A stretch of DNA of 64,000 bases from Cryptomeria japonica (Eukaryota > Streptophyta > Pinopsida > Cupressales > Cupressaceae), in assembly GCF_030272615.1 (NCBI RefSeq), contig NC_081409.1, positions 873,760,626-873,824,625 on the forward strand, read 5' to 3'. A program made the translations under genes and the position numbers. This document shows positions 23,019-35,362 of the stretch, piece by piece (the first letter of the stretch is position 1; the number at the start of each line of letters is the position of its first letter). The notes under the pieces were generated by a model. It worked only from the letters and a program-made list of their open reading frames with translations. It did no database searches and was not told where the DNA came from.

Positions 23019-25315
23019 TCAACCTTGTAACTGGGTGGTTACAATTTGAAAAAGATCTGCCAAAACCAAATTTATGCTATCCATAAAATTCTTACTATCT
23101 TTTTTTGTTGCCTCTGTTCTTTGAACTGTACCAGTGAGTTGCTGCATATGCTATGCTGGTGTTTTCTGTCCTTGTACTAATGCCTCAGATATTTCCTTCC
23201 TCAAGAATGCTAGATAGTCCAGTTTGGGACTTAGTCTTAGTCTCAGATTTTTAGCCTTGTTTATTATTCTCCCCTTTTCTCTCTCTAGCTTCAGTAACTC
23301 TTCCTCAAAACCTGTTGCCATTTGCTCAAAAACTGATAATGTATTAGGTGAATTAACAAAATTGTCAGCAAGTTTATTTATTTCTTCTTGTACCTTGCTC
23401 ATTTTCTTATCTATGTCAACTGTTAAAAAGTTTGTCTTGCAAGTATCTTTGTATAGAGTTTTAAATTCCTTCAATGAGTTGCATAGTTTTGGTAGAAGTT
23501 TGTCAAATTCCCTAGTACACTTCTTTATTTGATCCTCAAAGAATTTTTGTTTTCAATTTCCAACCTGTCTTTGAATGCCTATTCCTTTATTTGTTCAACT
23601 CTCACTGTGTTGTCAGTAATACACTTTGACAAAGTGTCAAGTTGACTCAAAGAATCCTTATTATCTATATTGTATTTTGGAGCTATCATCTTCAAAACTG
23701 GGATTTTGTCATCTATAGCTTTATAAGCTTGTGAACTGCAATTAGTTATTTTCTTTAAAGAATCTAAAAGAACTTCAGTTACATTGGTTGATTTGTAATT
23801 TGTTGAGGAACAAACATTCTGAATTCCACTAGTGGAGGAAGTGACCATGCTTGTAGTGACCTTTGGTAGGTTAGTCTATGTTTCCATTTCCTTAAGCAAG
23901 GGTTTTTGTTTCTCTCCTATTATCGGTGGCACTGTTTCCACATGAACCTATTCATGTTCCAGAGCCTATTGCTTTGGTTGTCTCTTTGTCTATTGATCTG
24001 TTTTAGTCTTTGTCTGTTTCCCTATGCTATCATCTTCCAGTTTTCCTTCAGTGTTATCAATGTTGTGAGTTGCTAGTGGCTCACTAGCCATGTCAGTCTT
24101 ACCAGTTGTGTCTTTATCTACCACAATGTTGACCTTTTGAGTATCAACATCAACTGTGTATAGTATCTCTAAATTAGGATTAGTATCCTCTTGTGATACA
24201 TCCATACTGTCATCTGTCGGTTGGTCTTTTGTTGTTGTTATCGGTGTAGTAATCAGAGGCGGTGGGGATAAGTTATCTTTTATTTTGATACTAGGAGGTC
24301 CACCAACCTTTCCTTTACCCTTATCTTTGTCCTTTTGATAGACTTTGATAGGCTTGGGGTTCTTGTATTCTTCCTACTTTTCCTTCTACACAAGGAATAT
24401 ATCCCATCCATTTTCTATTTCTTTTGTTACCTCATTTACGCTTCTTGCCATTAGTGCAATATATCGGTGTGCAGTAGAGAATACCGACCGATTGGCCTTT
24501 GAATTTAGATCATCTATTTCTTTTGGAGAGTTGACTGGGTAGACAACAAGTAATTTTTCAATTTTGATTTTCTTATCAGGTACTACAACAGATTGTCTTC
24601 TTGCTTCCAGTCTCTTGAATAATTCATCCTTTAACCATTCACATACATCAATTTTTACATTATCCTTAACCATATCATGTGCACTTTTTATGCATAAACT
24701 GGAAACTGAGTTAAGTCAGTTTGCATGTGTTTCTTTGTAACCTAAAATCATGCTAACAAATCTCACATTTATGTCGGTCACATCATTAACCCTTAGAGAC
24801 CTTCTATCGGATGTTGCACCAGTTAGGTTTATTACCAGGTCATTTGTGACCTTTTTTGTCTTGTCTGGTCTGTTACCGGTGGAAGGTAACCTTATTATAG
24901 CTTTCATAGCTTCCTTGGTAATTTTGTGGATTGAATCTAGCCAAAAGAATTCTCCATGTACCTTGCTCAATACTATCCTAATAACTTCCTTGGGGATTTC
25001 CGGAATGCAGAGGATCTCAGTGAATCCTAGGGTTTCAACAATTTTGTGTTCAGGTTTTACATTTCTGGAGTCATCACATATGACAGATTTGTACATGTTC
25101 TTGATTTCTTCAAATCCTAATTCTTCTATATGGGAATGGATATAAATTCTAGGGTCTTCTGCAAAAACAACTCCTTTGGGAATTTGAGAAAAAGCACCTA
25201 CATTGTCATCCTTTTTAGCTATCTTGGGAACTAACTAAAATACGGGCCTAGGGCATTTGATTACCTCGACCACAGTAGGGTTTGCTATGAATTCAAGTAC
25301 AGAAGAGGATGCCAT
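23019..25315 (-). pseudogene. D ORF2 with a 1-kb in-frame internal deletion
   Basis: From ATG 25315 to the stop at 23019-23021. The same frame holds from the start to 23579, then shifts once near 23555. Family motifs IYIHSHIEELG, RIVLSKVHGEFFWLDSIHKITKE and ICDDSRNVKPEHKI are present. After KIDVCEWLKDEL (near 24630) the protein jumps straight to FKRLEARRQ, removing the region that holds the WVTKMGYE and Lys/Arg-rich parts in A. The linker (23990-24205) and carboxyl coiled coil (23151-23474) remain. Stops near 25237, 24714, 24384, 23988 and others show decay. Confidence 0.78.
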
Positions 25316-25459
25316 GATTATAAATACCTTTTTCTGCCTTTGGAAGGATTGATTGCTGAAATGCTTTGCCTCTTTGCTTGAAATGCCTTAGCTCTAGAAA
25401 TTTCATGCTCTTCGAATGTTTGAATGCTCGGTGAAGTAAAATGGAGCCAAAAACATTAA

Positions 25460-25465
25460 TTTATA
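25460..25465 (-). promoter_or_regulatory. Conserved TATA motif before ORF2 in D
   Basis: On the minus strand, GACATTATAAAT lies about 145 bases before the ORF2 ATG, the same place as in A and B. Confidence 0.5.
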
Positions 25466-25656
25466 ATGTCAATCTACCAACTACCATATTTAATGCATGC
25501 CTGTTAAGTAATCACTTAACATAACTGTCGGTGTAGAAGTAATTTCAACTTCTTACCATCAACCGAGGGAATAATAGCATATGTCTCATTGATTGCCAAA
25601 CCCTCAAAGAAATTTCTTCAATTTGATGAAGAGACTCTTGCCGGTGGAGTGCTACT

Positions 25657-26754
25657 CTATTCTGCTAGTGGAGTGTTACTTGGTTCTATTGGTGGAGGAG
25701 TATTCCCAACACCATTTACTTCTGATTTCCTGATCCACTATTTTGAGAATTCCTGCTTAACTTCTTCAACTTTTTCTTTTCCTTTCAAACTAGAACCTTT
25801 GTTGTCTACCGGTGAGGACTTGCTTCTACAAAATTTAGCAATATGCCCAATTTTGTTACATGCATAACAAGTCACATTATTTCTCTGAATAGCCTTTCCA
25901 TAACCTATGTCAGTTTGTGTTCAGCATTGATTGGATAAATGTCCAAATCTTTCACAAACATAACATCTCACATTCATTCTGCAATTCTCAGAATTATGAC
26001 CAACTTTGTTGCATTTTGAACATTGACCGGTGGGTGCATTGGTATTCTGATAGTTTCTAGATCTACATTCATTTGCTCTATGACCATACTTATTACAGTT
26101 AAATCATTTTCCATTAAATTTATAAGTAGTAGGTTGTCTTACCAATTTTCTATGATGGTGTGTGTTTGCAGTATTGAAGCTTTCACCAACTTCAAAGCCA
26201 ATTCCACAAGTGTCATCTTTAGGTTTTTGATTCTTCAGCAAGTTACCAAGTTCTTCTGAGATTTTCTTGAATTTCTCTTTATGTTGATTTGCAGTATCTA
26301 GTTCTCTTTCTAAGACTTCTTTCTACCTCATCAGTTCATTTGAGTCATTCTGAGTGTGCATCAGATCTGTCTTCAACAAATAATTTTCATAGCTAAGTCT
26401 TGTGTTCTCATTTGTAGCATCACTTAGTCTTCTAGTCAAATCTTCTTCACTCTTCTTTCTATCTTCAATTTCTTTACAGAATCTTATAGTCATATCCTGC
26501 ATCTCATTCTTTGTTGTCATGTTTTCTTGTTTCAGCTTGTTTATCATATCATTAAGAGTTTCTTTTTCATCATTCTCATTTTGCATATTTTCACAAAGTT
26601 CTCTTCTCTTGTTTCTTGAAACAGTAAGATTTTCTTGAAGTGCTTGAATGATATCCTGAGTAGCCTTTAGATCATCTTCAAGTTTGATATTTTTCAATTT
26701 TTCTGCATCATAGTCTGAGAGAGCTCCTTCAAGTTGCTTCATCAAATTTTCCAT
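25657..26754 (-). pseudogene. D ORF1, coiled-coil protein with four CCHC knuckles
   Basis: About 366 codons in one frame from ATG 26754 to TAG 25657-25659. Its first 143 codons are open; later stops lie near 26323 and in the knuckle region. The coiled coil contains MTIRFCKEIEDRKKSEEDLT. The knuckles are stop-FNCNKYGHRANEC (first Cys lost), CSKCNKVGHNSENC, CYVCERFGHLSNQC and CYACNKIGHIAKFC. The fourth knuckle is complete here, which shows that the broken ones in A and B are decay. Confidence 0.8.
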
Positions 26755-26825
26755 CTCTATCAGTGTCAAGATCTTCCTCAAGCTATTAGGATTCTGAAAA
26801 TAGAGGAACAAGCTCTGATACCAAT

Positions 26826-27627
26826 TGTTAGGATTCCCACAGATACTGAGAGGTGGGGTGAATCCGTATCTAACTGGTTTATAGATTTTCTCAACTTAAA
26901 ACATGTAGAGCATATTAATATAGTGAACTGGTAAATAGAAAGTAATGCAATAAACAAAGATAAAAACAACCACATGAAAAACACACCATAACACAAAGAT
27001 TTAACGAGGAAACCCGGTGTGGGAAAAACCTCAGTGGGATTTGTGACCCACAATATTCACTTACTGGCCAATAAGAGAATATTACTGCTACAAGAGGGGC
27101 CTGCACATGCAGGAAGGCCAATTGCCTAGAGCTCACTCCTCAAATACAAAATAGGAAGTCTCACTGACTTACAAAATGGATTATATAAATCCAGTTTCTT
27201 GTACTACTTCAAAATAGCATCTATAATGCCAGATCCAATACCAGTTTCTGCTCTGCTTCTTACATAAACCCTTAACCTATAATTTGCATAATAGGTCTGC
27301 CTTATTTCGCCTAATTACATTCTCTTACTTACACAAAATGTTCTACAATGACCTCTCTTATATAAGAGTCATTTTACAACTTGCCAAGTCTGCTTACAAT
27401 GATTTTACAAATAATAAACAAAATATATTACAACAAAAATCATGTTGGCCTCTATGCCGGTATGCTTCCTTTCACTGTCGGTGCTAGTAATCTGAGTGCT
27501 GGTGTAGAGTCTGATCTTGCTAGTGTTGGTGGAATGCCTTGCCAGTGTCATAGGATTGTAAGGTTGCCATCAATGACAAAACCTTCAATCACCTACAATG
27601 TCTCATTGGAGTGTGCATATGCCAACA
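26826..27627 (-). repeat. 5' LTR of D with adjacent primer site
   Basis: 802 bp, TGTTAGGATTCCC...TGCCAACA. The primer site lies just left of it (about 26812-26823, reverse complement TGGTATCAGAGC with one base changed). Confidence 0.86.
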
Positions 27628-27632
27628 ATATC

Positions 27633-29699
27633 CACATTCTCAGTAGCCAGTATGCTATCAGTCTGTATCGGTGTAGCAACTAAAGGTGGTCGTAGGTTGT
27701 CTGTTACTTTAATGTTTGGTATTCCACCTACCTTACCTTTGCCCTTGTCTCTGTCCTTTTGACAAACTTTGAAAGTTTTTGGTATTTTCAACTCTTCCTA
27801 TTTTTCTTTCTCAACAAATAAAATGTTCCACTTATTTGTTGTTTCTTCTACAATTTCATTTATCCTGCCAGCCATTATTCTCACATGTCGGTATCCACTT
27901 GCAAAAACTGATCTATTAGCTTCACTGATTAACTCATCAATTTCTTTTTTAGATTTGACTGGATGTACAGCCATTAGTTTCTCAATTTTAATTTTCTTAT
28001 CTAGCTCCATAATTGCTAACCTCTTAGCATCTAACCGCCTATATAATTCACTAGGCAAATCATCTAACATCTAAAACTTCAATTAATACTTTCTTGTAAA
28101 TGTTAAGATGTAAAAAAATGTTATTCTCAATACTTTACTTCTCTGCATCAGTAAATGTATTGTATAGTTTGCTCACATTAGATAGATTGTCGTCATTAGT
28201 TATTTCACTCATTAGGTTATCCAATGGTGGTATGACCTATTTTTGCTTCCATTTAGGTGTCAACTTCTTTGTTGGTGGCCTCACTTCCTGTTGCTTCTTC
28301 CTTGTCTTCTTGGGTGTAGGAGAGGGTACCGATGATGGTTTTCTCTTCATATCAACTCTTTTAAACTCAAGAGGTATTTCATTCTCAGAGGATGTACCAA
28401 CCGGTGAGAGATGTGCCTCCGGTTGTAATCCTTCTAAGTCACTTTCCTTAGTACCAATGATGTTCATAATGTTTTCTTTTATTTCCTTCACTTGCTTGGT
28501 TGCACTCCTAGTGTACTTTTCTCTTTTCTTCCTCAGTTTCAATGTCTGTACATCACTCTCAATTGATTTTGCATTACCAAAAACCTTTTCTTCTGGTTCT
28601 CTAGGGGCTTCTAATAGGGCTTTGGCATAAGTTTCAATGATGTTTACATCTGCCTCATACCCCATTTTTGTTACCCATATAGTTCTAGGAAGAACTGCTT
28701 CCATCCATATCTCATCCTTTTTAATTACAAAACATATTTCTTTTTCATATTTGTCTACAATACTTTGTGGTAATCTCTCTCTTGTTTTCATTTTTGCTTT
28801 AAAGGCTTTGAAGTACTCTATTATATTGTTATCCTTATCAGTGCCCATACCGGTGAAGATTTCTAACAGTTGTTTGCCTACCGTTATATCATAACCAAAG
28901 TCTTTCTTACCAATACCGGGAACCTCTTTTGTGAGATACAACATCAGACATACCAGGAGATTGACAAAATGAAAAGTTCATTTCTTGTCTCCTTTTATCT
29001 TTTTTAGATTATATATCAATTCATCCTTTAACCACTCACATACATCTATTTTTGCATCATTGTTGACCATATCATATGCATTTTTAATACATAGACTGGA
29101 AACTGAGTTCAGTCGGTTTACATGTGTGGTTTTATAACCTAGGATCATGCTTATGAATCTAACATTCACATCCTTAACATCATTTACTCTCAAGGATCTG
29201 CTATCATAGGTTGCTCATGTTAATGTCATCACTATGTTATTGGATACCTTTCTAGTTTTATCTGGGCTCCTACCGGTGGAGGGTAAACTAGTCACTCCCC
29301 TAACTACTTAGTGATTTTGCAATCAGAATCTAGCCAAAAGAGTTCTCCATGAACTCTGCTAAGGACAATTCTTACTACCTCAGGAAATTCTGGGATATCT
29401 AAGATCTCCACAAAACCTAAAGTTTCAATAACCTTGTGTTCGGGTTTCACATTTCCACTTTCATCACAGATAACAGTTTTAAAAATTTTCAGTATTTCCT
29501 CGGAACCTAATTCCTTAATATGGCAATGAATATAGATTCTAGGGTCTTTAGCATATGCAACACCTTTTGGAATTTTATAAAAAGCACCTAGGGAATCATC
29601 CTGTGCAGTCCTTAGATCATCTTCAAGTTTGATATTCTTCAACTTTTCTGCATCGTAGTCTCCAAGAGCTCCTTCTAATTGCTTTCTCAAGTTTTCCAT
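27633..29699 (-). pseudogene. C ORF1-ORF2 deletion fusion and middle of ORF2
   Basis: From ATG 29699 the frame starts as ORF1 (MENLRKQLEGAL, KLKNIKLEDDLRTAQ) and at about 29600 passes straight into ORF2 (DDSLGAFYKIPKGVAY). This loses the rest of the coiled coil, all zinc knuckles, the gap and the ORF2 start. It stays open to the stop at 29304-29306 (132 codons). ORF2 then continues with stops and shifts: 28978-29193 (NVRFISMILGYK), 28237-28944 (open for 235 codons, through PRTIWVTKMGYE and a Lys/Arg-rich stretch), 27798-28070 (helical block) and 27603-27791 (linker), where D enters. The fusion would lack nucleic-acid-binding knuckles. Confidence 0.75.
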
Positions 29700-29756
29700 T
29701 CGTACTGGTGTTAGAATCTTCCTCAAGCTATTAGACTTTTGAAAATAGAGGACCAG

Positions 29757-29768
29757 GCTCTGATACCA
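29757..29768 (-). other. Primer binding site of C
   Basis: The reverse complement is TGGTATCAGAGC, two bases from LTR base 29771. Confidence 0.88.
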
Positions 29769-30245
29769 ATTGTTAGGATTAATGATAGTCCCAAAGATAC
29801 TGAGAGGGGGGGGATGAATCAATGTCTAACCAGTTAACAAATTCTTTAACCTTATTAAGTATTTTGCATTCCAAAATAGTGTACCGGTAAATAAGAATTA
29901 ATGTAGTAAATAGGAACAATAAAGACAACATAGAAAGCACAACATAACACAAGATTTTTAATGAGGAAACCCGATGGTGGGAAAAACCTCGGTGGGATTT
30001 GTGACCCACAATAATCATTCACAGGCCAATGAATGGATATTACTTACAATGTGGTGCCTGCATATGCAAGAAGGTCAACTGCCTAGAGCTCACTACTCAA
30101 ATATAAAAGGAAGTCTCACTGACTTACAAAATGGATTATGAGAATCCAATATAATGTACTGCTATAATTTAGCATCTGCTATGTCAGGTTCAGTACTGGT
30201 TTAAGCTCATACTATAACCATAAACCCTTATACAAAATTTGCCTT

Positions 30246-31787
30246 TGTTAGTTAGATGAGAGGGGGGGTGAATCAGATAACCTCAATAATAATTACTCTA
30301 ATCAGATTCAACCTTGGTAGCATTTACTTGATATGCAACTTATGACTGTAAATCATTCAAACTCATAAACAGATAAACATAAAACATTAAATCATATTTG
30401 ACACCAGATTTAACGTGGAAACCCTAATAGGGAAAAACCACTGGGGGATTTCAAACCCACAAGAAAATATACTCTTCTAGAGTATGCTCGGTTAAAAGAA
30501 AATCCTGTTAAAGATTACATACACATTGCTAGATGTGACCCGATCAAGGGATTTCCCTCAGATCTGTTAGAATCTTCAGTTTGTTAACAGTGACCTTGTC
30601 AAAGGATTTCAAACACTCATTCAGAATGTTACCTTCCAAGAGGAAGGTAACATTCTGAATGAGACTATTAAGTCCACTCGGTTAAGAGATTTACTATCAC
30701 TTACAAAAATAAATAACAGTAATAAAATATATCTGCAACTTCACATCTAAAATATTAAAGCAGATTCTATGTGCTCTATATGCTCAAGATAATCTTGTCA
30801 TAAGACTTATCTTTCTCCTTGCTGGGCTTCTCAATCTATTCTTCAATCAGATCTTCAATCTTCTATACTTGGTAATCACTATGCTTCAGTTTGCCCGCAT
30901 CCTTTGTTCAACAACATTACTTTATTTATAAGCAATTCCCAACCGCTTAATATCCTTAAACACATTTCCCATGATTAATCTTAGCCATCAGATCTTCAAA
31001 CTTGACTAGGTTCATTGTATCCTTCGATCTGAAAAACATTTTATCTTGCCTTGAAACTTGTATACCTTTCTTAGTACTTATGCTCGGTTAGGACTGTTCA
31101 ATCTGTGCTATAGATCTTACTCTTGAATTTTAATTGTTGTTGATCCTTAACAAGCTTCTTGCATGACATTCCTATCTTCAATAAACCTCCAGCTCATTGG
31201 CATCCTTCATTTAATAATGTATACACTTATTTAATGCATTTTGTTACTACTCAGTTGATACTCGATTAGTACTGAACTTTACTTGGTAGACATTCTCTTC
31301 TCAGTGACTTTTTCTTTCATTAACCGACATCGGTAACCTTGGAGTTTACCAACTAGCTCCTTGCTCGTTAAAATAGAATAGTATCAAACCTTTACTCATT
31401 CTATTACATGAAATCATTTCCCCTTCTTGTTCAGTCTTCGAATACATATATATATGATATCAAAACAATCAAAACATCATAATCTCATCATTGTCTAACT
31501 CGGTAATAGTTGCCCATTGAATAACTTATTACTCCCCTTCATTTTCACATTCTTTCTATGTCACTTACCGACATCTTTATACTCATCAAAACATACTTTT
31601 TAAGATATGGCAACATCATACTGAATCAGAAAATCAATTGCTTGACATCAATGACAAAATAATAATATTAAGATAGTAATCATCCTTTATCAATTATATC
31701 ATTCATCTCCAACAACCTTCTCAATATCATCAACCATCAAACTTATTGTAATGCCAACAATCTTCCAACTTATTGTAATGCCAACAA
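30246..31787 (-). repeat. 3' LTR of E with duplicated terminus
   Basis: 1,542 bp, starting TGTTAGTTAGATGAGAGG. Its far end holds two tandem copies of a segment ending TTATTGTAATGCCAACA (31743-31760 and 31770-31787). The polypurine tract follows at 31788-31810 and a second tract-like CTCCCCCTTTGACAACAATGCC at about 31889-31910. Bases 31788-32117 are non-coding. Confidence 0.87.
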
Positions 31788-32117
31788 TCTCCCCCTTTGG
31801 CATTGATGGCAATGCCAACTTGATTTATTCCAATTGATTCAAACTGTTGTTATTCTTCACATGTTACCCTTGAGTTGTAAATAATCATCTCCCCCTTTGA
31901 CAACAATGCCAAAAGTAAAACTGATCCATAATTACTCCCCCTATGAAGTAATTTCCTTGCAGTTCAAACATACACAAATGTATCTCGGTCAGAGCAACTT
32001 GTCTTGATTCACTATTTCCTGCACAACTTTAGACATCCTTCTAAAGTGTGTAAATCAGCATCAACTTACAAATAGTATTCTTTGGAGTCATAGAATTGAT
32101 GTTGTTACCGAACTCTA

Positions 32118-32990
32118 TTAGTGAGTGCTAGATAGGGGTAGGACCCCTAACTTACTTCTAAGATACTCAAAAGTGTCCCTTGGTAGTGACTTTGTGAAGA
32201 TGTCTGCGATTTGTTCCTTTGTGCTAACATATTCCAGCACAACATTCTTTTCTTGAACTTCTTCTCTAAGATAATCATACTTTATAGAGATATGTTTTTT
32301 CTTAGAGTGCATTACTGGATTCTTTGAAATGCTACTAGCACTTGTATTATCACAAAATATAGTTACTGGCTCGGTAACTATCTCATTCATTCCTTCCAAT
32401 AGTTGTTTGATCCATGCTATACTGGTACAATTCAATGCTGCAGTGACATATTCAGCTTCAGGTATTGACTGTGAAATGCATCCTTATTTCTTGCTAAGCC
32501 AACTTACTAGTCTTTCTCCCAAAAAGAAAGCTCCACCACTTGTGCTTTTCCTATCATCAATATTTCTTGCCCAATCAGCATCAGTATAGACTTTTAAGTC
32601 AAAATCATTCCTCTTTTCATATAGTAGACCATAATCTTCAGTGCCTCTCAAATATTTGAAAATTCTCTTGACTGTTGTCATATGAGTTTCTTTGGGATCT
32701 ATTGAAAATATTGCAACTATACCTGAATGTGCTATATCAGGCCTGCTGTGAACTACATATTGCAACTTTCCAATCATAGATCGGTAAAGTGTCTCATCAA
32801 CAGATGCAAATTCATCATTCTTTGATAGTTTACAATTAGTAGTCATAGGAGTACTTACAGGTTTAGAATCCTCCATTCCAAATTTCTTCAAGATTTCCTT
32901 TATATACTTGGATTGAGTAATGAAAATCCCATTTTTCATTTGCAGTATTTGTAAACCTATAAAATACTTTATCTCACCGATTAATGACAT
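32118..32990 (-). pseudogene. E reverse transcriptase end and RNase H
   Basis: From 32990 the sequence MSLIGEIKYFIGLQILQ continues the reverse transcriptase after a stop. RNase H follows, with VYTDADWARNIDDRKSTSGG (first acidic residue), an EAEY segment, and FCDNTSASSISKNP (later Asp). It ends TKEQIADIFTKSLPRDTFEYLRSKLGV, the standard copia pol terminus, with a stop at 32118. One internal stop lies at about 32484. RNase H would remove the RNA strand during reverse transcription. Confidence 0.88.
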
Positions 32991-33599
32991 CTAAAATTCT
33001 TTGCACATTTCATTTCCAAAGTTCTTACATAAAGAATCATTTCCACAAAAAATAATATCATCAACAAATATGGCTGACATCAGTATTCCATTCTCATCAT
33101 TCTTCATATACATGTTGTTGTTCTCACTAGTCCTCATAAATCCAATCTTTAATAAGTAAGAGTGCAACCTTTCATACCATGCTCTAGGTGATTGCTTTAG
33201 ACCATATAAAGCTTTGTTCAACTTACATACCTGATCTTTATTCTTCTCTTCAATAAATCCTTCTGGCTGTTCAATATAGACTTCTTCTTCTAGTATACCA
33301 TTCAAAAATGGAGATTTAACATCCATTTGATATACCTTGAATTTTTTGTAAGAAGCATATTCCAACAATGTTCTTACTCCTTCAAGTCTTGCTACAGGTG
33401 CAAAAGTTTCTCCATAGTCTATTCCTTCTTCTTGAGCATAACCTTTGCAAACTATCCTTGTTTTATTCCGAATGACCTCACCTTTTTCATTTAGCTTATT
33501 CTTGAAAATCCACTTTGTACCGATTACATTTTTCTCTTTTGGTCTTGGGACTAGTGTCCATGTTTCATTTTTCTTGATTTGATCAATCTCTTCTCTCAT
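32991..33599 (-). pseudogene. E reverse transcriptase, catalytic part
   Basis: NETWTLVPRPKEKNVIGTKW opens the domain. KGYAQEEGIDYGETFAPVAR, KALYGLKQSPRAWY and the catalytic FVDDIIFCGND are present, so the two Asp of the active site survive. It is open for 202 codons and ends in a stop at 32991. Upstream (33600-34031) is the integrase-reverse transcriptase linker in the same frame with stops. The VDDIIF form fits SIRE/Opie- or Tork-like copia lineages; I cannot decide which. Confidence 0.9.
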
Positions 33600-34031
33600 A
33601 GCATTTACCCAATCTTCATTTCTTAATGCCTCTTTTACTATCCTCGGTTCTAATTAAGATATCAGACATGTGTTGTGTCTCAGTTTGTTCCTTGTCATCA
33701 CTAGAGCATCCTTATCTCCTATAATCTGACTTGATGCATGATTTCTTTTGACATATTTTGCTAATATAGGATCGATAGGCTCTACATGATCTTCTTCATC
33801 ACTCAGTAACTAAGTACTTTCTTCATTAGCTTTCTCGGTAAAACTTGTTAGTTGTACATATACAAACTCTTCATAATCTTCTGGTTCTTTGGAGTTTCCT
33901 TCATCATTCCTTTCTGCAAATTCATCAATTTTCACATTTGCACTTTCCACAATTTTGTTAGATGATTTGATCAGACATTTAAATGCTTTACTCCTAGAGG
34001 AATAACCAAGAAATGTTCCTCCCTCGCTTTT

Positions 34032-34736
34032 CTAATCAAATTTTCCATTTCTATCATCTTTGTGAACATAACATCTACTTCCAAATATTTTAAAATAACT
34101 TACATTTGGTTTCTTGTCATACCAGATTTCATAAGGTGTCTTCATAGTTCCTTTCTTCAGTTGTACTCGGTTCAAGGTGTAAACTATAGTGCTTATTGCT
34201 TCTGTCAAAAATATTTGAGGTACTCTCTTTTCTATCATCAAATTTCTGGCACAATCTACAATTGATTTGTTCCTTCTTTTAGCTATTCCATTTTGTTGTG
34301 GTGTCCTTGGTGCTGACACTTGTCTCTTTATACCATGATCATTATACAATAAGTTAAATTCATTAGAAATGAATTCTCCTCCTCTATCAAATCTAAGACA
34401 TTTCAATTGTCTTCCTATTTCTTTTTCAACTCTTGCCTTATACCATTTGAACATTTGAAAAGCTTCTGATTTCTCTTTTAGAAACATAACTGACATAATC
34501 CTTGAGTAATCATCCACAAATAATATGAATTATTTATCACCATAGTAACTTTGAACTTTCATAGGACCACAAAGATCAGTGTGTACAAGATCTAAAATTC
34601 CTTTAGAAGTGTAAGACTTACTTGTAAAGCTTGATTTTTTCATCTTACCCATTTGGCATCCTCGGCATATTGCATTCTCAGGTTTTTCCAAGCTCAGTAG
34701 ACCTCTTACATGATGCTTCTTACTTATTTTGATCAA
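34032..34736 (-). pseudogene. E integrase, catalytic Glu lost
   Basis: ICRGCQMGKMKKS supplies the Cys pair of the zinc-binding region. VHTDLCGPM, a DDYSR segment and RFDRGGEF give the first acidic residues. In the final motif the sequence reads PQQNGIAKRRN, where copia integrases have Glu at the Lys position, so the DDE triad is broken. A stop near 34530 splits the domain and another lies at 34032. Integrase would have joined the cDNA to the genome. Confidence 0.87.
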
Positions 34737-34786
34737 ATTATCAAAATTTACATGAAAAAACCTTTTATGCTATAACTAGGTATCTT

Positions 34787-35200
34787 CTATTTTTGCATAC
34801 AAATAATGTTCTGAGTTGAGTCAAGGTGAAGTGTATTACCTCTTGTTTGAGTCCTGGTAGCAGCCAACTTTCCATGTTTGTCATGAACTTTGACAATTCC
34901 TTTCTGAAATTCTATTCGGTATCCTATATTATTTAGATGTGCTACACTCAACAAATTGTATTTTAGACCTTCAACCCAATATACATCATCACATTTAGCA
35001 TTGTCAAGAAGTGTAATTGAACCTTTACCTTTCACAGGACATGGTGCATCATTACCAAATCCTACATGACCTCCATCATAATCTTCTAATTTAACAAACT
35101 TGTGTTTATCACCTGTCATGTGATGTGAGCATCCACTATCTATGATCCAAGAATCATTTTTATTTATGTGTGATATTAAGGCTTTTTCTTAATACCTTTC
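34787..35200 (-). pseudogene. E protease region
   Basis: WIIDSGCSHHMTGDKHKF holds the D-S-G protease site. VYWVEGLKYNLLSVAHLNN is the conserved segment after it. The frame is the same as gag, with stops between them at 35363 and near 35190. The frame changes before integrase. Confidence 0.86.
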
Positions 35201-35362
35201 TTCATCTGATCTATTTTTGATAGCCACATATACAACTTCCTCTATCTTAGTCTCATCAGATTTATCATCATTGGATTCCTCATTAGCTACTAGGCATGTC
35301 TTTCTTTCTCTCCTTCTGAAGTCTTGGTGCTTTCTATATTGGTTGTCTTTTTGTTTGTCATC

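Larger units (their letters stand above)
21991..27627 (-). mobile_element. N1 copy D, inserted in ORF2 of C
   Basis: 5.6 kb with LTRs 21991-22797 and 26826-27627, flanked by gtatc (21986-21990) and atatc (27628-27632). Minus orientation. It contains ORF1 and a shortened ORF2 and nothing else. It has a variant of LTR subfamily I (ends CAGTATCTGTGGGAATCCTAACA in element sense). Confidence 0.88.

Noticed and set aside
28100-28630. 176-codon plus-strand frame
   Set aside because: It is the exact antisense of ORF2 of copy C (Lys/Arg-rich region). The sense strand shows family motifs; this frame matches nothing.
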